Below, piece by piece: positions 17,049 through 25,612 of a stretch of 64,000 bases of DNA. Source of the stretch: a virus. Where the stretch lies: the IMG/VR virus record IMGVR_UViG_3300044712_002068, positions 1-64,000 of that record. One strand, 5' to 3'. A program made the translations under genes and the position numbers. Below the pieces are notes generated by a model. That model ran no database searches. It saw nothing but the letters and a program-made list of their open reading frames with translations, and was not told the DNA's origin. The first letter of the stretch is position 1. Each line of letters begins with the position of its first letter.

Positions 17049-17099
17049 ATGGCCGAATTCATTGTTGATCTTTATCTCGCCATGAGAAAGGAGGGCTAA
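17049..17099 (+). CDS. Possible 16-residue leader peptide
   Basis: ATG 17049, preceded by TAAGGA, opens a 17-codon frame whose TAA overlaps the ATG of the next gene. AAGGAGG near its end is the ribosome site of that gene. The arrangement is typical of translational coupling, but peptides this short arise by chance. Confidence 0.25.
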   Translation: MAEFIVDLYLAMRKEG

Positions 17100-17302
17100 T
17101 GGCACGTTTGAGCGCACGCATTTTGAACGAAATTCAAGCACTGCAACAGCTCATCCTCAACAACCGGGTGAGTGTGCAGACCTTCCGCAGCACTGCGGAG
17201 GGGGGCAGCTATCAGCAGGTCAAGCGAGGCGGTGGGGCGATCGCCAAGATCCCTCTGGCCGACTCGCAGAATAGTGTTTCACGCACGGGGAGATTTAGAT
17301 GA
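17099..17302 (+). CDS. Small basic hypothetical protein
   Basis: 67 residues behind a strong AAGGAGG site. The N-terminal half is helical, the C-terminal half Gly/Arg/Ser-rich. The ATGA junction with the next gene suggests coupled expression. Function unknown. Confidence 0.55.
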   Translation: MARLSARILNEIQALQQLILNNRVSVQTFRSTAEGGSYQQVKRGGGAIAKIPLADSQNSVSRTGRFR

Positions 17303-17592
17303 TAGAGGAACGAACGATCAGCCTATCTCTGGACGGTGATCAGTGGCTCGCGTTGCTGGGCGAGAACATTCAAGAGGGTATCTGCGGGTTTGGCGACTCA
17401 CCCAAGGCCGCACTGCTTAAGCTTGCAGAGCAACTGCCGATAAAGGTATTTCAGGCCGACTACAATGCCCCACGCAAAGGCGATCTCTCTGTGGATGAAA
17501 TCTATGCTTTCAACCGAGAGGAAGCCGACCAGATTGCAGCCCTACGCAATCTGAAAATTGTGGACGAGAGAATAGAGGGTATCAGCCTGTGA
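17299..17592 (+). CDS. Small hypothetical protein
   Basis: 97 residues. Leu-Asp-Gly-Asp-Gln-Trp-Leu-Ala-Leu and Gly-Phe-Gly-Asp-Ser-Pro-Lys-Ala-Ala-Leu resemble small HicB-like or dsRNA-type folds, though I would not name it. Its last four bases overlap the next GTG start. Function unknown. Confidence 0.55.
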   Translation: MIEERTISLSLDGDQWLALLGENIQEGICGFGDSPKAALLKLAEQLPIKVFQADYNAPRKGDLSVDEIYAFNREEADQIAALRNLKIVDERIEGISL

Positions 17593-19679
17593 CCAGCACC
17601 TATGCATCCATCCGACAGACAACCCCAGACGTTAGTTTTGCCGCTGCCGCTGGCGGTTCTCTCACGGGCTCAGGCTCGATCTGGCTGTGCATCCAAGCGC
17701 GTAACCGTGCAGGGCGAAACCTGCTGAGCACTCCCGTGCAGGTGAGCTATAGCGCAGGCCAGAAAATCGCCTGCACCATTGGCACCGGAGCCAGGGCCAC
17801 GGGTGAGGAGATTATCGAATACGTGATCTCAGGCTTCAGTTCAAACACGCCTTCATCCATGAAACGGCTCGCGTCATGGCGTGCAAAAGATGCATTTGTG
17901 CTAGGGGCAACTAATTACCCAGGGCAAGGCAACGATCGCCCATTACCCCATACAATCGACCTCACCCACGATGCCCATTTATTAGGTGGAGCAACTGTGA
18001 TCAACTCAGATGCTCTACCCACAAACCGGATCAACGGGATGATCCGGTTTGTGACCAGTGAAGCCGAGTATTGGCGCTATGACGATGAGGCCGAGAGCGG
18101 AGAGCTGGCAGCAGGGTCGGGCTATTGGGTGGTGTCGAGCGCTGGTGAGCTCAGCTCATATCAGGCCAGCACAACTGACGCAGGGGGCTGCGATCGCCCT
18201 CTCCTAAACCTCTCGCCTGCTGATGTGCTCTCGCCTCCTGCCTATGCGGGGGATGGGTCTGACTCTTACCCTGTGCAGCTCTGGTATAGCAACGGGCTGA
18301 CTGACGACGGAGGGGCTGTAAACGAGCAGGGCTATCAGCTCGCCTTGCAGATTCGGCTTGATGGGGCCAACAAATCGACCCTGTTTAGTGGTCGAGTAGT
18401 CGCTCGCCTGCTCGGCTATGTAGACAGGTCAACAGGCATCCTTGATGAGGCGATCGCCTCCGTGGGAGACGACATCGTTCTCAGCGCTGCCGACTCACCC
18501 GACGACACACCCCGACTGGGAAACCTCACCCTGCCCCTAGAACTTTTGCGAGGTAATGCAGCAGTCTACGCGCTATTTTTCCGCTTCAACGTAGAAGAGT
18601 TGACCGGGCAATGGGGCGATCGCGTGCTCGATGGTTCGCAGTTCACCACAATTCTGTATCCAGAGGGGCTACTGGGGAACCCAGACAAAAGCTGGAACAT
18701 TACCGGCGACGTGATTTTTAACGTCACCGATCGCATGAGAGTTTTGCCAACCCAGTCGGCAGCGGTGCGCTCGGCAGGGCAGTGCATGATCCAAGGGTTT
18801 AGCTCGCCCTCTGTTGCCGCGCAACTGCTCATCGGCATTGCAGCGGATACCGCAGATCAGCAGGTCGTGATATCGGCAGCGCTCGCAGGGGATGCGCTGG
18901 TGAGGGCACCCGGTGAGCCACTCGGGGGCACCGATGGACTCAGGGCACTGATCAGCACGCTGCCCGGTGAATGGGTGGCGAGTGACTACACCAGCACCGT
19001 GAGCGTGAGTGGGGCACAGGTGATTCAGCTATCAATTACCTATCCTGACGCGATCCGTGACGATTACCCCGACGTTATTAAGGGGGCGATCGCAGCGTTC
19101 AACGTGCCCAGTCTGCGGATCTATATTCAGCAGGTAAGCACGGGTGATATTTATCGGCTCACTGCTGAGCCAATCCCTACCGCACCCTCGCAAACCCTCA
19201 CCCTACAAAGTCTTGCGGGGTCTGTGGTTGGGGCGTTGCCATCGTCACCGGCGAGCGAGTTCTGTTTATTCGACTACGGCACAATCGGGGCAACGGTGGC
19301 CAGTGGATCGGGATCATTTCCTGCGGATGATTACCGGGTCGCGATCGCCTACTGGTTCCCATCACCAAGCACGGCAGTAACGGCCATCAGCCACGACACG
19401 GTAGATGGGTGCATACCTGAGATCGAACCACTCACGACCCTGATCGAATCGGGTAAATATTGGGGTGCTGCGGTGGCAACCGTGGCCCAGCTCACAGCAT
19501 TAGAGGGCGTAACCGACAATCAATATCGGTTCTGTGAGGAGGTTGGTTACAGGTGTAGGTATGACGCTACATCATTGGAGTTGGCTGATGATGTGACGAT
19601 TTTCGAGCCTGATGACGGGATAGGCCGATGGTTTGCAGAGGTGCCCATCAGTCTAGTGGATTTTTATAGCTTCGCTTAA
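17589..19679 (+). CDS. Large tail or baseplate protein
   Basis: 696 residues from GTG 17589. The first 100 residues resemble fibronectin-type beta repeats (Ile-Trp-Leu-Cys-Ile-Gln-Ala-Arg-Asn). The middle is Ser/Gly/Asp-rich with many strands. It lies between the hub and fibre genes and is followed by a terminator. Probably a baseplate or tail-spike component. No enzymatic motif was seen. Confidence 0.55.
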   Translation: MTSTYASIRQTTPDVSFAAAAGGSLTGSGSIWLCIQARNRAGRNLLSTPVQVSYSAGQKIACTIGTGARATGEEIIEYVISGFSSNTPSSMKRLASWRAKDAFVLGATNYPGQGNDRPLPHTIDLTHDAHLLGGATVINSDALPTNRINGMIRFVTSEAEYWRYDDEAESGELAAGSGYWVVSSAGELSSYQASTTDAGGCDRPLLNLSPADVLSPPAYAGDGSDSYPVQLWYSNGLTDDGGAVNEQGYQLALQIRLDGANKSTLFSGRVVARLLGYVDRSTGILDEAIASVGDDIVLSAADSPDDTPRLGNLTLPLELLRGNAAVYALFFRFNVEELTGQWGDRVLDGSQFTTILYPEGLLGNPDKSWNITGDVIFNVTDRMRVLPTQSAAVRSAGQCMIQGFSSPSVAAQLLIGIAADTADQQVVISAALAGDALVRAPGEPLGGTDGLRALISTLPGEWVASDYTSTVSVSGAQVIQLSITYPDAIRDDYPDVIKGAIAAFNVPSLRIYIQQVSTGDIYRLTAEPIPTAPSQTLTLQSLAGSVVGALPSSPASEFCLFDYGTIGATVASGSGSFPADDYRVAIAYWFPSPSTAVTAISHDTVDGCIPEIEPLTTLIESGKYWGAAVATVAQLTALEGVTDNQYRFCEEVGYRCRYDATSLELADDVTIFEPDDGIGRWFAEVPISLVDFYSFA

Positions 19680-19712
19680 AATGGCATCAATCAGGTGATA
19701 TCACAACACACT

Positions 19713-19739
19713 ACCCTTGTACTGCTACAGGGGTTTTTT
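19713..19739 (+). terminator. Rho-independent terminator
   Basis: ACCCTTGTA pairs with TACAGGGGT around CTGC and is followed by six T. It closes the tail transcript just after the 696-residue gene. Confidence 0.8.
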
Positions 19740-19743
19740 AATG

Positions 19744-19769
19744 CGTTTTGAAACGTTTCAAAACGTTTG
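19744..19769. repeat. AAACGTTT palindrome array 2
   Basis: Two exact AAACGTTT units ten bases apart with a half unit upstream, directly after the terminator and before the small membrane protein of the lysis region. Confidence 0.85.
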
Positions 19770-19802
19770 TGGAACCCTAGCCTTAGTGTATTGGGTGCAG
19801 CT

Positions 19803-19931
19803 ATGTCCTACTTGTCCAACAATCCGCAGATCAGGCTACTGCTGGCGATGCTGTGGGTTGTGTCGTGGCCGTTTCGTTTTTTGTGGCGTAGGCTTCAGAC
19901 GCACAAGGCTAAGCCTCGAAAGGTTCGCTAA
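19803..19931 (+). CDS. Small membrane protein next to the endolysin
   Basis: 42 residues from ATG 19803. Residues about 10-28 are one hydrophobic segment (Leu-Leu-Leu-Ala-Met-Leu-Trp-Val-Val) and the C-terminus is very basic. It runs convergent to the endolysin and overlaps its stop by four bases. A membrane peptide beside an endolysin could be a holin or antiholin, but it is short and on the opposite strand, so this is a guess. Confidence 0.4.
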   Translation: MSYLSNNPQIRLLLAMLWVVSWPFRFLWRRLQTHKAKPRKVR

Positions 19932-20452
19932 ACCATTTTTAGAGCATCGCTTTTCACTCGCTCAAGACGGTTTGTCCAGCCCTTCCCAAAATAAAGCCAG
20001 GTTTTCAGCGATCGCAAAAATGATTTGCGTCGATCGCAGTAGCTCTTGATCAACGTCTCGACTCCATGGATGGCGACGTAGGCAGCGATCGCCTTGAGCG
20101 TGAACGCGCCGATAATACAGTCTGGATTAGCTCCGACAAGCGATTGCAACTCTTTAGCCGCTTTAGCGGGGCTGCTGTTGACCGCATAGTCAAATACGAT
20201 GTAATCGACTCCACTGGGCAAATCGTCACCTCGCACGTTTGCCCAGTATTTTGCTCGGTAGATGTCCGACGCCTCTTGAGCGCTTAGGTTTTTTACATCG
20301 TCTTTCGTGCAGGGCTCCTCTCGCCACTCTGTGAGGGTATCCAGGGTGATGCCTCGATTTGTGGCACCACCCGAATCGTGTGGGTTATCGACCCAACCGC
20401 CCTCGCTCTGCAAGACTAAGATCAGCGATCGCCCAAAATTGTCTTTCAACAT
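19928..20452 (-). CDS. Endolysin, GH108 N-acetylmuramidase
   Basis: 174 residues from ATG 20452, with GGGTAGG just upstream. Gln-Ser-Glu-Gly-Gly-Trp-Val, Asp-Ser-Gly-Gly-Ala-Thr-Asn-Arg-Gly-Ile-Thr is the GH108 signature; the Glu in Ser-Glu-Gly-Gly is the catalytic acid. Tyr-Trp and Asp-Tyr-Ala-Val-Asn motifs follow. It cleaves the glycan strands of peptidoglycan at lysis. No signal peptide is seen, so a holin would be needed. It is transcribed against the tail genes. Confidence 0.88.
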   Translation of the reverse strand: MLKDNFGRSLILVLQSEGGWVDNPHDSGGATNRGITLDTLTEWREEPCTKDDVKNLSAQEASDIYRAKYWANVRGDDLPSGVDYIVFDYAVNSSPAKAAKELQSLVGANPDCIIGAFTLKAIAAYVAIHGVETLIKSYCDRRKSFLRSLKTWLYFGKGWTNRLERVKSDALKMV

Positions 20453-20487
20453 CCTACCCAAACCCTACAGAGGCAGTATGCCCAGTA

Positions 20488-20961
20488 CTAGCGAACCGCA
20501 ACGGGTGCAGGTTTTTGACTCGTTTTGAAACGTTTGGAAACGTTTCGGACGGGTAGCTTGATATCGGGCGATCGCCTGCGTGGTGTCGCTGGCTTGGCAG
20601 GCTGCGGAGTCGAGATCTCGAATAGGTTGAGTTGCCCTCTGCGCTCTCGCTTTTTGTAACTGTTGTGGGCTCGAAATGGGCGATCGTGCGCTAGGTGACA
20701 GGTCGTGCAGAGCGCTCGCAGGTTGCTGCGATAGTTATGGCTCCGATCCTGATCCAGGTGGGCCACCCCTAGAACAAAGCGTGCTCGCTTTTCACGTCGC
20801 GAAACTGAGGCACGAGTACAAAACGCCTCCCACGGTTCACCCGGTTTACGGCATGGGCGATCGCAGTCCTCACACGTCCAGTTAGCCTCGCTCTTAATCT
20901 GGTGAGAGAGGTCTTCCCAGTCGGGTGGGTAGTAGGGGCGATCGAACCGAGTGATCGACAT
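20488..20961 (-). CDS. HNH endonuclease
   Basis: 157 residues from ATG 20961. This start is preferred because the dispersed decamer CCCCTAGAAC ends two bases before it, as at several other genes. Cys-Glu-Asp-Cys and Cys-Thr-Thr-Cys pairs hold a zinc. The HNH core is Val-Ala-His-Leu-Asp-Gln-Asp-Arg, Asn-Leu-Arg-Ala-Leu-Cys, His-Leu-Ala-His-Asp. The C-terminal tail encodes Asn-Val-Ser-Lys-Arg-Phe from an AAACGTTT array. Role: homing nuclease or packaging-associated nuclease. Confidence 0.8.
   Translation of the reverse strand: MSITRFDRPYYPPDWEDLSHQIKSEANWTCEDCDRPCRKPGEPWEAFCTRASVSRREKRARFVLGVAHLDQDRSHNYRSNLRALCTTCHLAHDRPFRAHNSYKKRERRGQLNLFEISTPQPAKPATPRRRSPDIKLPVRNVSKRFKTSQKPAPVAVR
20521..20547. 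repeat. AAACGTTT palindrome array 3 (in the HNH gene tail)
   Basis: Two AAACGTTT units at a 10-bp period plus a half unit, inside the 3' end of the HNH gene. GGACGGGT follows, as after array 1. Confidence 0.85.
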
Positions 20962-21003
20962 TTGTTCTAGGGGCGAAATGCTAATTGCTACCATTCTGCA
21001 TTG

Positions 21004-21014
21004 CGGGAATCCTG
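21004..21014 (+). promoter_or_regulatory. Late promoter motif CGGGAATCCTG
   Basis: Lies 34 bases before ATG 21038, the first gene of the fibre operon, and 43 bases to the right of the divergent HNH start. Confidence 0.6.
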
Positions 21015-21037
21015 AACGTAGTCACGAGAAAACCTAA

Positions 21038-21418
21038 ATGGCAGCAACCCCGCAATTTATTAAAACTCCGGTGATTGGCTCGGCAGCGATCGCCACAGCT
21101 AACACCAACTTAGACGGCACGGGCACAATGGCAGTGCTCGCCACTGGCAGTTCAAAGGGCACGGTGATCAGGCGAGTGGTGGCGATCGCCGCTGGCACGG
21201 TCACAGATGGATTTATCAGGCTATTCATCCACGATGGCAGCAGCAGCCGATTTTATGCCCAGTTGCCCGTGGCGGCCGCAACACCATCGGCAACGGTGGC
21301 CGCATGGCAGGGAGAGATAGAGTTGTTTGACTGCGTTTTGCCTAGCGGTTACAGCCTACGGGCTGCAACCTACAAGAGTGAATCATTTGCCGTTCATGCG
21401 TTTGGGGGTGATTTATGA
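21038..21418 (+). CDS. Small virion (fibre-region) protein
   Basis: 126 residues, Ala/Thr/Gly-rich and beta-like (Arg-Leu-Phe-Ile-His-Asp-Gly-Ser, Phe-Tyr-Ala-Gln-Leu-Pro). This family is common among tail-fibre genes of cyanobacterial and other phages. The ATGA overlap ties it to the next gene. The role is assigned by context. Confidence 0.6.
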   Translation: MAATPQFIKTPVIGSAAIATANTNLDGTGTMAVLATGSSKGTVIRRVVAIAAGTVTDGFIRLFIHDGSSSRFYAQLPVAAATPSATVAAWQGEIELFDCVLPSGYSLRAATYKSESFAVHAFGGDL

Positions 21419-22275
21419 GCCAGTTAGGAGGCAGTATTTTGGGGTTCCCCGGCAGCGAGCTGCCGCCATTAGCCGACTCAATCCGAATTGAGTTTCTATT
21501 TGGGCAGGGCGCACCGGGGGCGATGCTCGGCAAAAAAGGCGACCTGTATTTAGACGGAAATACGCGCTATCTGTACAAAAAAATCAGCGCTCACGGCTGG
21601 AAACTGTCGGGCGTGCTGTCCTCGCAAATTTTGACCGGCTCCGCAGCGCCGGACGACGGAGACGGCAACCCAGGCGATCTGTACTTTCGCGCCAATGGGG
21701 AAGCGTACAGCAAGGGGGCAACGACCTGGGATCTAATTGCCGACCTGACTGGGCCAGTTGGGGCAACGGGGGCCACAGGGGCAGCGGGAACCGTTAGCGC
21801 AGCGTCTGCGCTGGTGTTAGAGGAGGTGTTTAGCACGCCCAGTACCAGTATGGGTGAAGTGCAGGTCTATAACCTGTTTGACGAGCTGCGCTGGCGACTG
21901 GAGAGCGACGGAACTGAATATATTGCCGCCGCCCTCAACCAACCGCAGACGTTCACCGCTGCTCAGAATGTTGCAACCCACGTTCTAGCCGATGGGGCAA
22001 CGATTAACACTGATTGCAGTCTGAGCAACGTGTTTAGAGTCGTGCTCGGAGGCGATCGCACACTGGCCGACCCGACCAATTTGGTTGATGGGGGCACTTA
22101 CGTGTGGATGGTTCGCCAAGACTCGACCGGGGGGCGATCGCTTACCTATGGCTCGGCATTTATCTGGATGGGTGGTAACGTGACCCCATCGCTATCGGTT
22201 GACCCAGGAGCCACCGACCTAATTACCTGCATTAGCGACGGCACGAGCCTGTTTTGCAATTTCGTAGGGGCATAG
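21415..22275 (+). CDS. Tail fibre protein with short collagen-like segment
   Basis: 286 residues. The N-terminus carries a Gly-Lys-Lys-Gly-Asp-Leu-Tyr-Leu-Asp repeat later echoed by Gly-Asp-Leu-Tyr-Phe, typical of fibre shaft domains. A short Gly-X-Y run (Gly-Pro-Val-Gly-Ala-Thr-Gly-Ala-Thr-Gly) precedes a beta-rich C-terminus, a common trimeric fibre layout. Likely a receptor-binding or linker fibre. Confidence 0.72.
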   Translation: MSQLGGSILGFPGSELPPLADSIRIEFLFGQGAPGAMLGKKGDLYLDGNTRYLYKKISAHGWKLSGVLSSQILTGSAAPDDGDGNPGDLYFRANGEAYSKGATTWDLIADLTGPVGATGATGAAGTVSAASALVLEEVFSTPSTSMGEVQVYNLFDELRWRLESDGTEYIAAALNQPQTFTAAQNVATHVLADGATINTDCSLSNVFRVVLGGDRTLADPTNLVDGGTYVWMVRQDSTGGRSLTYGSAFIWMGGNVTPSLSVDPGATDLITCISDGTSLFCNFVGA

Positions 22276-22277
22276 CT

Positions 22278-22985
22278 ATGGGCTTTACCTTGCCCGTTGG
22301 GCTATTTGCGGGGCAGTCGAGCAGCGTTCCGGGTGATGTGCTCACGGGTCTGGTTGCTGCATGGAATTTCGAGAGCGACTTTACTGATCAGGTGGGCAGC
22401 AACGATCTGACCAATACTGGCAGCGTGGCGATCGCCGCTGGGGTCGTGGGGAATGCAGCGGAGTTTGACGGAGCCAGCAGCCTAAGCTCTGCCACGACTG
22501 CCGATCTTGAGATGGGTGCGGTTGACTTCACTATCAGCATGATCGTGGTTCTAGGGGCAGGTGGGTCGAGCGCTGAGCTGCTGGGCAAATGGACAAACAT
22601 TGCAGACCCTGAATACCGGATCACCCTCGACTCAGACGATACCGTTTATTTTCAGGTGCAGAACCCTGGCACGGTTTCAAACTCGTTTGTCGTGCTCTCG
22701 GTCGGCTCGCCTTATCTGGTGATTGCCAAGCATCGGGCGTCTGACGGCACCATATCTCTGAGGGTGCTGGCGTTGGGTGGGGTCGATGACTATCGAGCCG
22801 AGATTCCAGGGATATCAATTAACGCAGCCTCGACCGGTACGTTTCGCATTGGCAAGGGCAGTGTGCCCTATATCCCTAACGGTACGCTGATCGACGCTGT
22901 ACACATCTGGAAACGCTACCTCTCGCCTGCTGATGAGGAGCTGCTAATCAATGGGGGTCTAGGTGCCGAGTATCCGTTTACGTGA
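22278..22985 (+). CDS. LamG/concanavalin-like tail protein
   Basis: 235 residues from ATG 22278, two bases after the previous stop. Leu-Val-Ala-Ala-Trp-Asn-Phe-Glu, Ala-Ala-Glu-Phe-Asp-Gly and Ile-Asp-Ala-Val-His-Ile-Trp-Lys-Arg are the standard strands of LamG-type lectin domains. It probably binds a surface glycan on the host. It overlaps the next gene by 23 bases. Confidence 0.75.
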   Translation: MGFTLPVGLFAGQSSSVPGDVLTGLVAAWNFESDFTDQVGSNDLTNTGSVAIAAGVVGNAAEFDGASSLSSATTADLEMGAVDFTISMIVVLGAGGSSAELLGKWTNIADPEYRITLDSDDTVYFQVQNPGTVSNSFVVLSVGSPYLVIAKHRASDGTISLRVLALGGVDDYRAEIPGISINAASTGTFRIGKGSVPYIPNGTLIDAVHIWKRYLSPADEELLINGGLGAEYPFT

Positions 22986-24585
22986 GGGGCTCTATCCGGA
23001 CGCGAGAGCGCTGAGTCTGGGCAATCTCGGCCAAACCATTTGGGTGCAAATCCCTGGTTATACGGCCACATTGCAGGCGATCGCAGCCACCGAGATCAAC
23101 CGCACCACGGGGCTGATGGTTTCGGTCGATTCCGCAGGCGCTGCACGAGTCTTTAACGAGATTCCACAGCGCACGGTGGTGAGCAGGACTGGGCGGTTTT
23201 TTCAGACTCGACCGCTGCCCATTGCAGAGCAGGAAACGCTCTATGGTGTGGTCTATGCCGTGGTTACAGCTAGGGGCATCCTGGTCGGAGGCGATCGCCT
23301 GACCCCAGCGCTGATTGAGGTGCCCAGCCCGGTCGAGCGAATTCAAGTCCAAAACCCAAACCTTGTGACAATTGTGTCGTGGGGTTCAGACACCACAAGT
23401 CTTACAGACGGACATCTCTATCAGTGGATAGAGGGGATTCAATCCGACGAGCCGCGATCGCTGGATGCCCTGCTGGGGGGCGGGTGGATTCAAAGCCGAG
23501 AGATGACGGTCACCGGCTCAACCGTGAGCGTATTTTCTGGGCTGTACTATCTGTCCTCGCCTGATGGCAGCGAAACAACGGGCGAGCTGTCGGGCACAGA
23601 TGCATCGCTGGCAGGTGGCTCGACTGACCTGCTTGCTCAAGTGCCGATCATTGCAGGCATCACTCGATCGTGTAGCGTGAGCCAGTTTGACACATTCACT
23701 ACGATCACGGGCACCTACGATGCTCAGCAGCCGCTGATGATGCGGGGCGATGGTCAGCAGTCGCTGGTCGTGCATCGCTACGGGTCAATATCCGAATCAG
23801 AGAGATTGCAGACCAGTCGCCTGTTTCTGGCCGACCCATCGGGCGGTGAGATATCGGTGAACAGTGCTCCAGGCATCGCAATCGAACTAGACCCCGTGAC
23901 CGTGACTCCAGGCGCGATCGCCCTAGAACCCGGTTTTGATTTTGACAATTATTTAGACAGCAGCCCTAGACCTGTTATCGCAGCGCTCAGCGGCATGACC
24001 ATCGTGCTGGTGAGTCGGGTTGATGGAGTTATCACTAAGGGGTTTGGGGTTATCACGGGTTACATCACAAGTTCTATTCCTGGCTCATTTGGCGGCAAAA
24101 CACGACTTGAAGTTGTCAACGTGATGATTGACCGGGTGTTAGAGGTGCCGTTTGATGGCGCTCTGAGTACGGCGGGTTTAGGCAATGTCGCCATGCTCTA
24201 CAGCAACATCGGCAGCGCGATCGATTTCCTACTGCAATCCCAGGTTTATCGCTATGTGTCGATCGGTGGCAATGCGACCGGGTTATCGACCACGGGCGAC
24301 CTTAGCGAAAAGGTTCCCCTGGGAAACTTCAATCTGATCGGCAACAGTCTGATCGACGGCAGCGCATTTGTGCAGTGGATCGCAGACAAAATCTATGTGT
24401 CTGAGAACCTGACCCAAAACCTATCGGACGCTGCCGACTCCTATGCCGATGAATGGCGACTGATACCGTCAGACGATGGACTGCTGTTTGTTAAACAGGA
24501 TGAACCGCTCACCGCTAGCCGCTCGGCCATCACAGAGCCAGATGAAATCTACAGCCTGCTATCCAGTGCGTTCTATGAGCGCTAG
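22963..24585 (+). CDS. Large fibre-operon virion protein
   Basis: 540 residues from GTG 22963. Beta-rich, with Gly/Ser/Thr and few charged clusters, no Cys-rich or catalytic motif. It is the last gene of the 21.0-24.6 kb fibre operon. It might be a spike, fibre or baseplate protein; I do not recognise the family. Confidence 0.5.
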   Translation: MPSIRLREGLYPDARALSLGNLGQTIWVQIPGYTATLQAIAATEINRTTGLMVSVDSAGAARVFNEIPQRTVVSRTGRFFQTRPLPIAEQETLYGVVYAVVTARGILVGGDRLTPALIEVPSPVERIQVQNPNLVTIVSWGSDTTSLTDGHLYQWIEGIQSDEPRSLDALLGGGWIQSREMTVTGSTVSVFSGLYYLSSPDGSETTGELSGTDASLAGGSTDLLAQVPIIAGITRSCSVSQFDTFTTITGTYDAQQPLMMRGDGQQSLVVHRYGSISESERLQTSRLFLADPSGGEISVNSAPGIAIELDPVTVTPGAIALEPGFDFDNYLDSSPRPVIAALSGMTIVLVSRVDGVITKGFGVITGYITSSIPGSFGGKTRLEVVNVMIDRVLEVPFDGALSTAGLGNVAMLYSNIGSAIDFLLQSQVYRYVSIGGNATGLSTTGDLSEKVPLGNFNLIGNSLIDGSAFVQWIADKIYVSENLTQNLSDAADSYADEWRLIPSDDGLLFVKQDEPLTASRSAITEPDEIYSLLSSAFYER

Positions 24586-24640
24586 AACGGGGGTATCTGT
24601 GCCCATTTAGGGATCTGGGCATACAATCTAGACACGTCTT

Positions 24641-24664
24641 AAAACGTTTTGAAACGTTTCAAAC
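24641..24664. promoter_or_regulatory. AAACGTTT array 4, directly upstream of gene 24666
   Basis: AAACGTTT units ten bases apart end two bases before the start codon of the 181-residue gene. Bound protein here would block translation initiation or transcription, so this looks like an autoregulatory operator. Confidence 0.65.
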
Positions 24665-24665
24665 C

Positions 24666-25211
24666 ATGGAAACACTTGAGGCAACGCTTGACCGGGTGCC
24701 GATCAAAGACCTGATTGGCGATCGCTACAACAAATCAATGCTCTACAGGATGTTTAGCGAAATGAATATCGTGCCCACAAAGGTGGGACGAGAGGGATTC
24801 ATCACGCCAGAGCAAGAGCGAATGCTTGAGCAATACGCACTAGCCAAGGCCAGCGGCAAGGAGGCACTTGAGGCCTTCCTATCAAACCCGTCTGGAAACG
24901 TTTCAAAACGTTTTGAAACGTTTGAAGCGGATTACGAATCAGCCGACCTTGCACCCCTAGAACAAAATCAGCCCAGTGGGGTGTGGCTACTGGTCGAGGC
25001 GATCGCCACCCGGTTGCAGCAGGCCAAACCCGAACCGCTGGCCCTACAGCGGCAGCTAGAGGAGGTTGCCGAGCACGGTTGGCATCTCTCCACTGCGCAG
25101 CTGAGGGAAATTCTAGGGACTGGCCCTGTAGAGGGCGATCGCTACGGGTTTCGGTTTAGCAAGTCGGGCAAGATGGGCCGCCAGATGGGCTGGAAAGTTG
25201 AGAAAAACTAG
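24666..25211 (+). CDS. Putative DNA-binding protein linked to AAACGTTT arrays
   Basis: 181 residues. Residues about 12-65 (Leu-Ile-Gly-Asp-Arg-Tyr-Asn-Lys-Ser-Met-Leu-Tyr-Arg-Met, Arg-Glu-Gly-Phe-Ile-Thr-Pro-Glu-Gln) look like a MerR-like winged HTH. The centre encodes Asn-Val-Ser-Lys-Arg-Phe-Glu-Thr-Phe from array 5. A second helical domain ends in Arg-Tyr-Gly-Phe-Arg-Phe-Ser-Lys-Ser-Gly. It is flanked by array 4 and a terminator, so it is a single-gene unit. It is the best candidate for the protein that binds the arrays, but this is inferred from context only. Confidence 0.55.
   Translation: METLEATLDRVPIKDLIGDRYNKSMLYRMFSEMNIVPTKVGREGFITPEQERMLEQYALAKASGKEALEAFLSNPSGNVSKRFETFEADYESADLAPLEQNQPSGVWLLVEAIATRLQQAKPEPLALQRQLEEVAEHGWHLSTAQLREILGTGPVEGDRYGFRFSKSGKMGRQMGWKVEKN
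24894..24924. repeat. AAACGTTT palindrome array 5 (in gene 24666)
   Basis: Three exact AAACGTTT units at 24896, 24906 and 24916, exactly ten bases apart, in frame inside the gene. Confidence 0.9.
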
Positions 25212-25252
25212 CCCAATAAAAAACCCCGTCAATGCGGGGTTTTTTGTTGGGC
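25211..25252. terminator. Bidirectional rho-independent terminator
   Basis: GCCCAA plus AAAAAACCCCG pairs with CGGGGTTTTTT plus TTGGGC around a six-base loop. It has A- and T-runs on both sides, so it can serve the rightward gene and the leftward gene ending at 25252. Confidence 0.9.
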
Positions 25253-25488
25253 TAAGCTGCGTCGTCCATCTGCTTTCCTCGGCGCATCGTCAGGCGATCG
25301 CGCATCGGTTGATCGACCCACCAAACCCCACGAGTAGAGCGGGTGAGGCACTGAGAACATCGGCATAGTGACGCATCAAGACCGGGAATCAAATCATCTC
25401 CCGTTTTTATGCCCGTGCAGGGGTCAACCATGAGTCTGCCACCAATGCCAATCAGAACTAATTCAAGCTGCTCAGTCCTCGGTTTCAT
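25252..25488 (-). CDS. Small Cys-containing hypothetical protein
   Basis: 78 residues from ATG 25488, overlapping the upstream acidic gene by 17 bases. Cys-Arg-Cys-Ser-Gln-Cys in the middle and Gly-Val-Trp-Trp-Val-Asp suggest a small zinc site. A longer frame from 25536 exists but its extra residues look like read-through of the acidic gene. Function unknown. Confidence 0.5.
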   Translation of the reverse strand: MKPRTEQLELVLIGIGGRLMVDPCTGIKTGDDLIPGLDASLCRCSQCLTRSTRGVWWVDQPMRDRLTMRRGKQMDDAA

Positions 25489-25597
25489 CGTCGCTATCGT
25501 CATCGTCGCTGCTCTCTGGTTCGGGGTAGTCGTCATATTCTTCGATCAAATCAGGGTCAACGTCAACATCATGGGGATGGTCTGAGCTGTAGGTCAT
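25472..25597 (-). CDS. Very acidic 41-residue protein
   Basis: From ATG 25597. More than a third of the residues are Asp or Glu (Asp-Val-Asp-Val-Asp-Pro-Asp, Ser-Asp-Asp-Asp-Asp-Ser-Asp-Asp-Glu). Small acidic phage proteins often mimic DNA or bind host factors, but nothing here proves that. It lies in a leftward operon with the GIY-YIG gene. Confidence 0.4.
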   Translation of the reverse strand: MTYSSDHPHDVDVDPDLIEEYDDYPEPESSDDDDSDDETED

Positions 25598-25612
25598 AGA
25601 TTCTCCTGCGGG

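Noticed and set aside
19717-20049. Rightward 110-codon frame starting in the terminator
   Set aside because: It starts inside a rho-independent terminator, reads through the AAACGTTT array and is antisense to the endolysin; a 42-residue frame within it is preferred.
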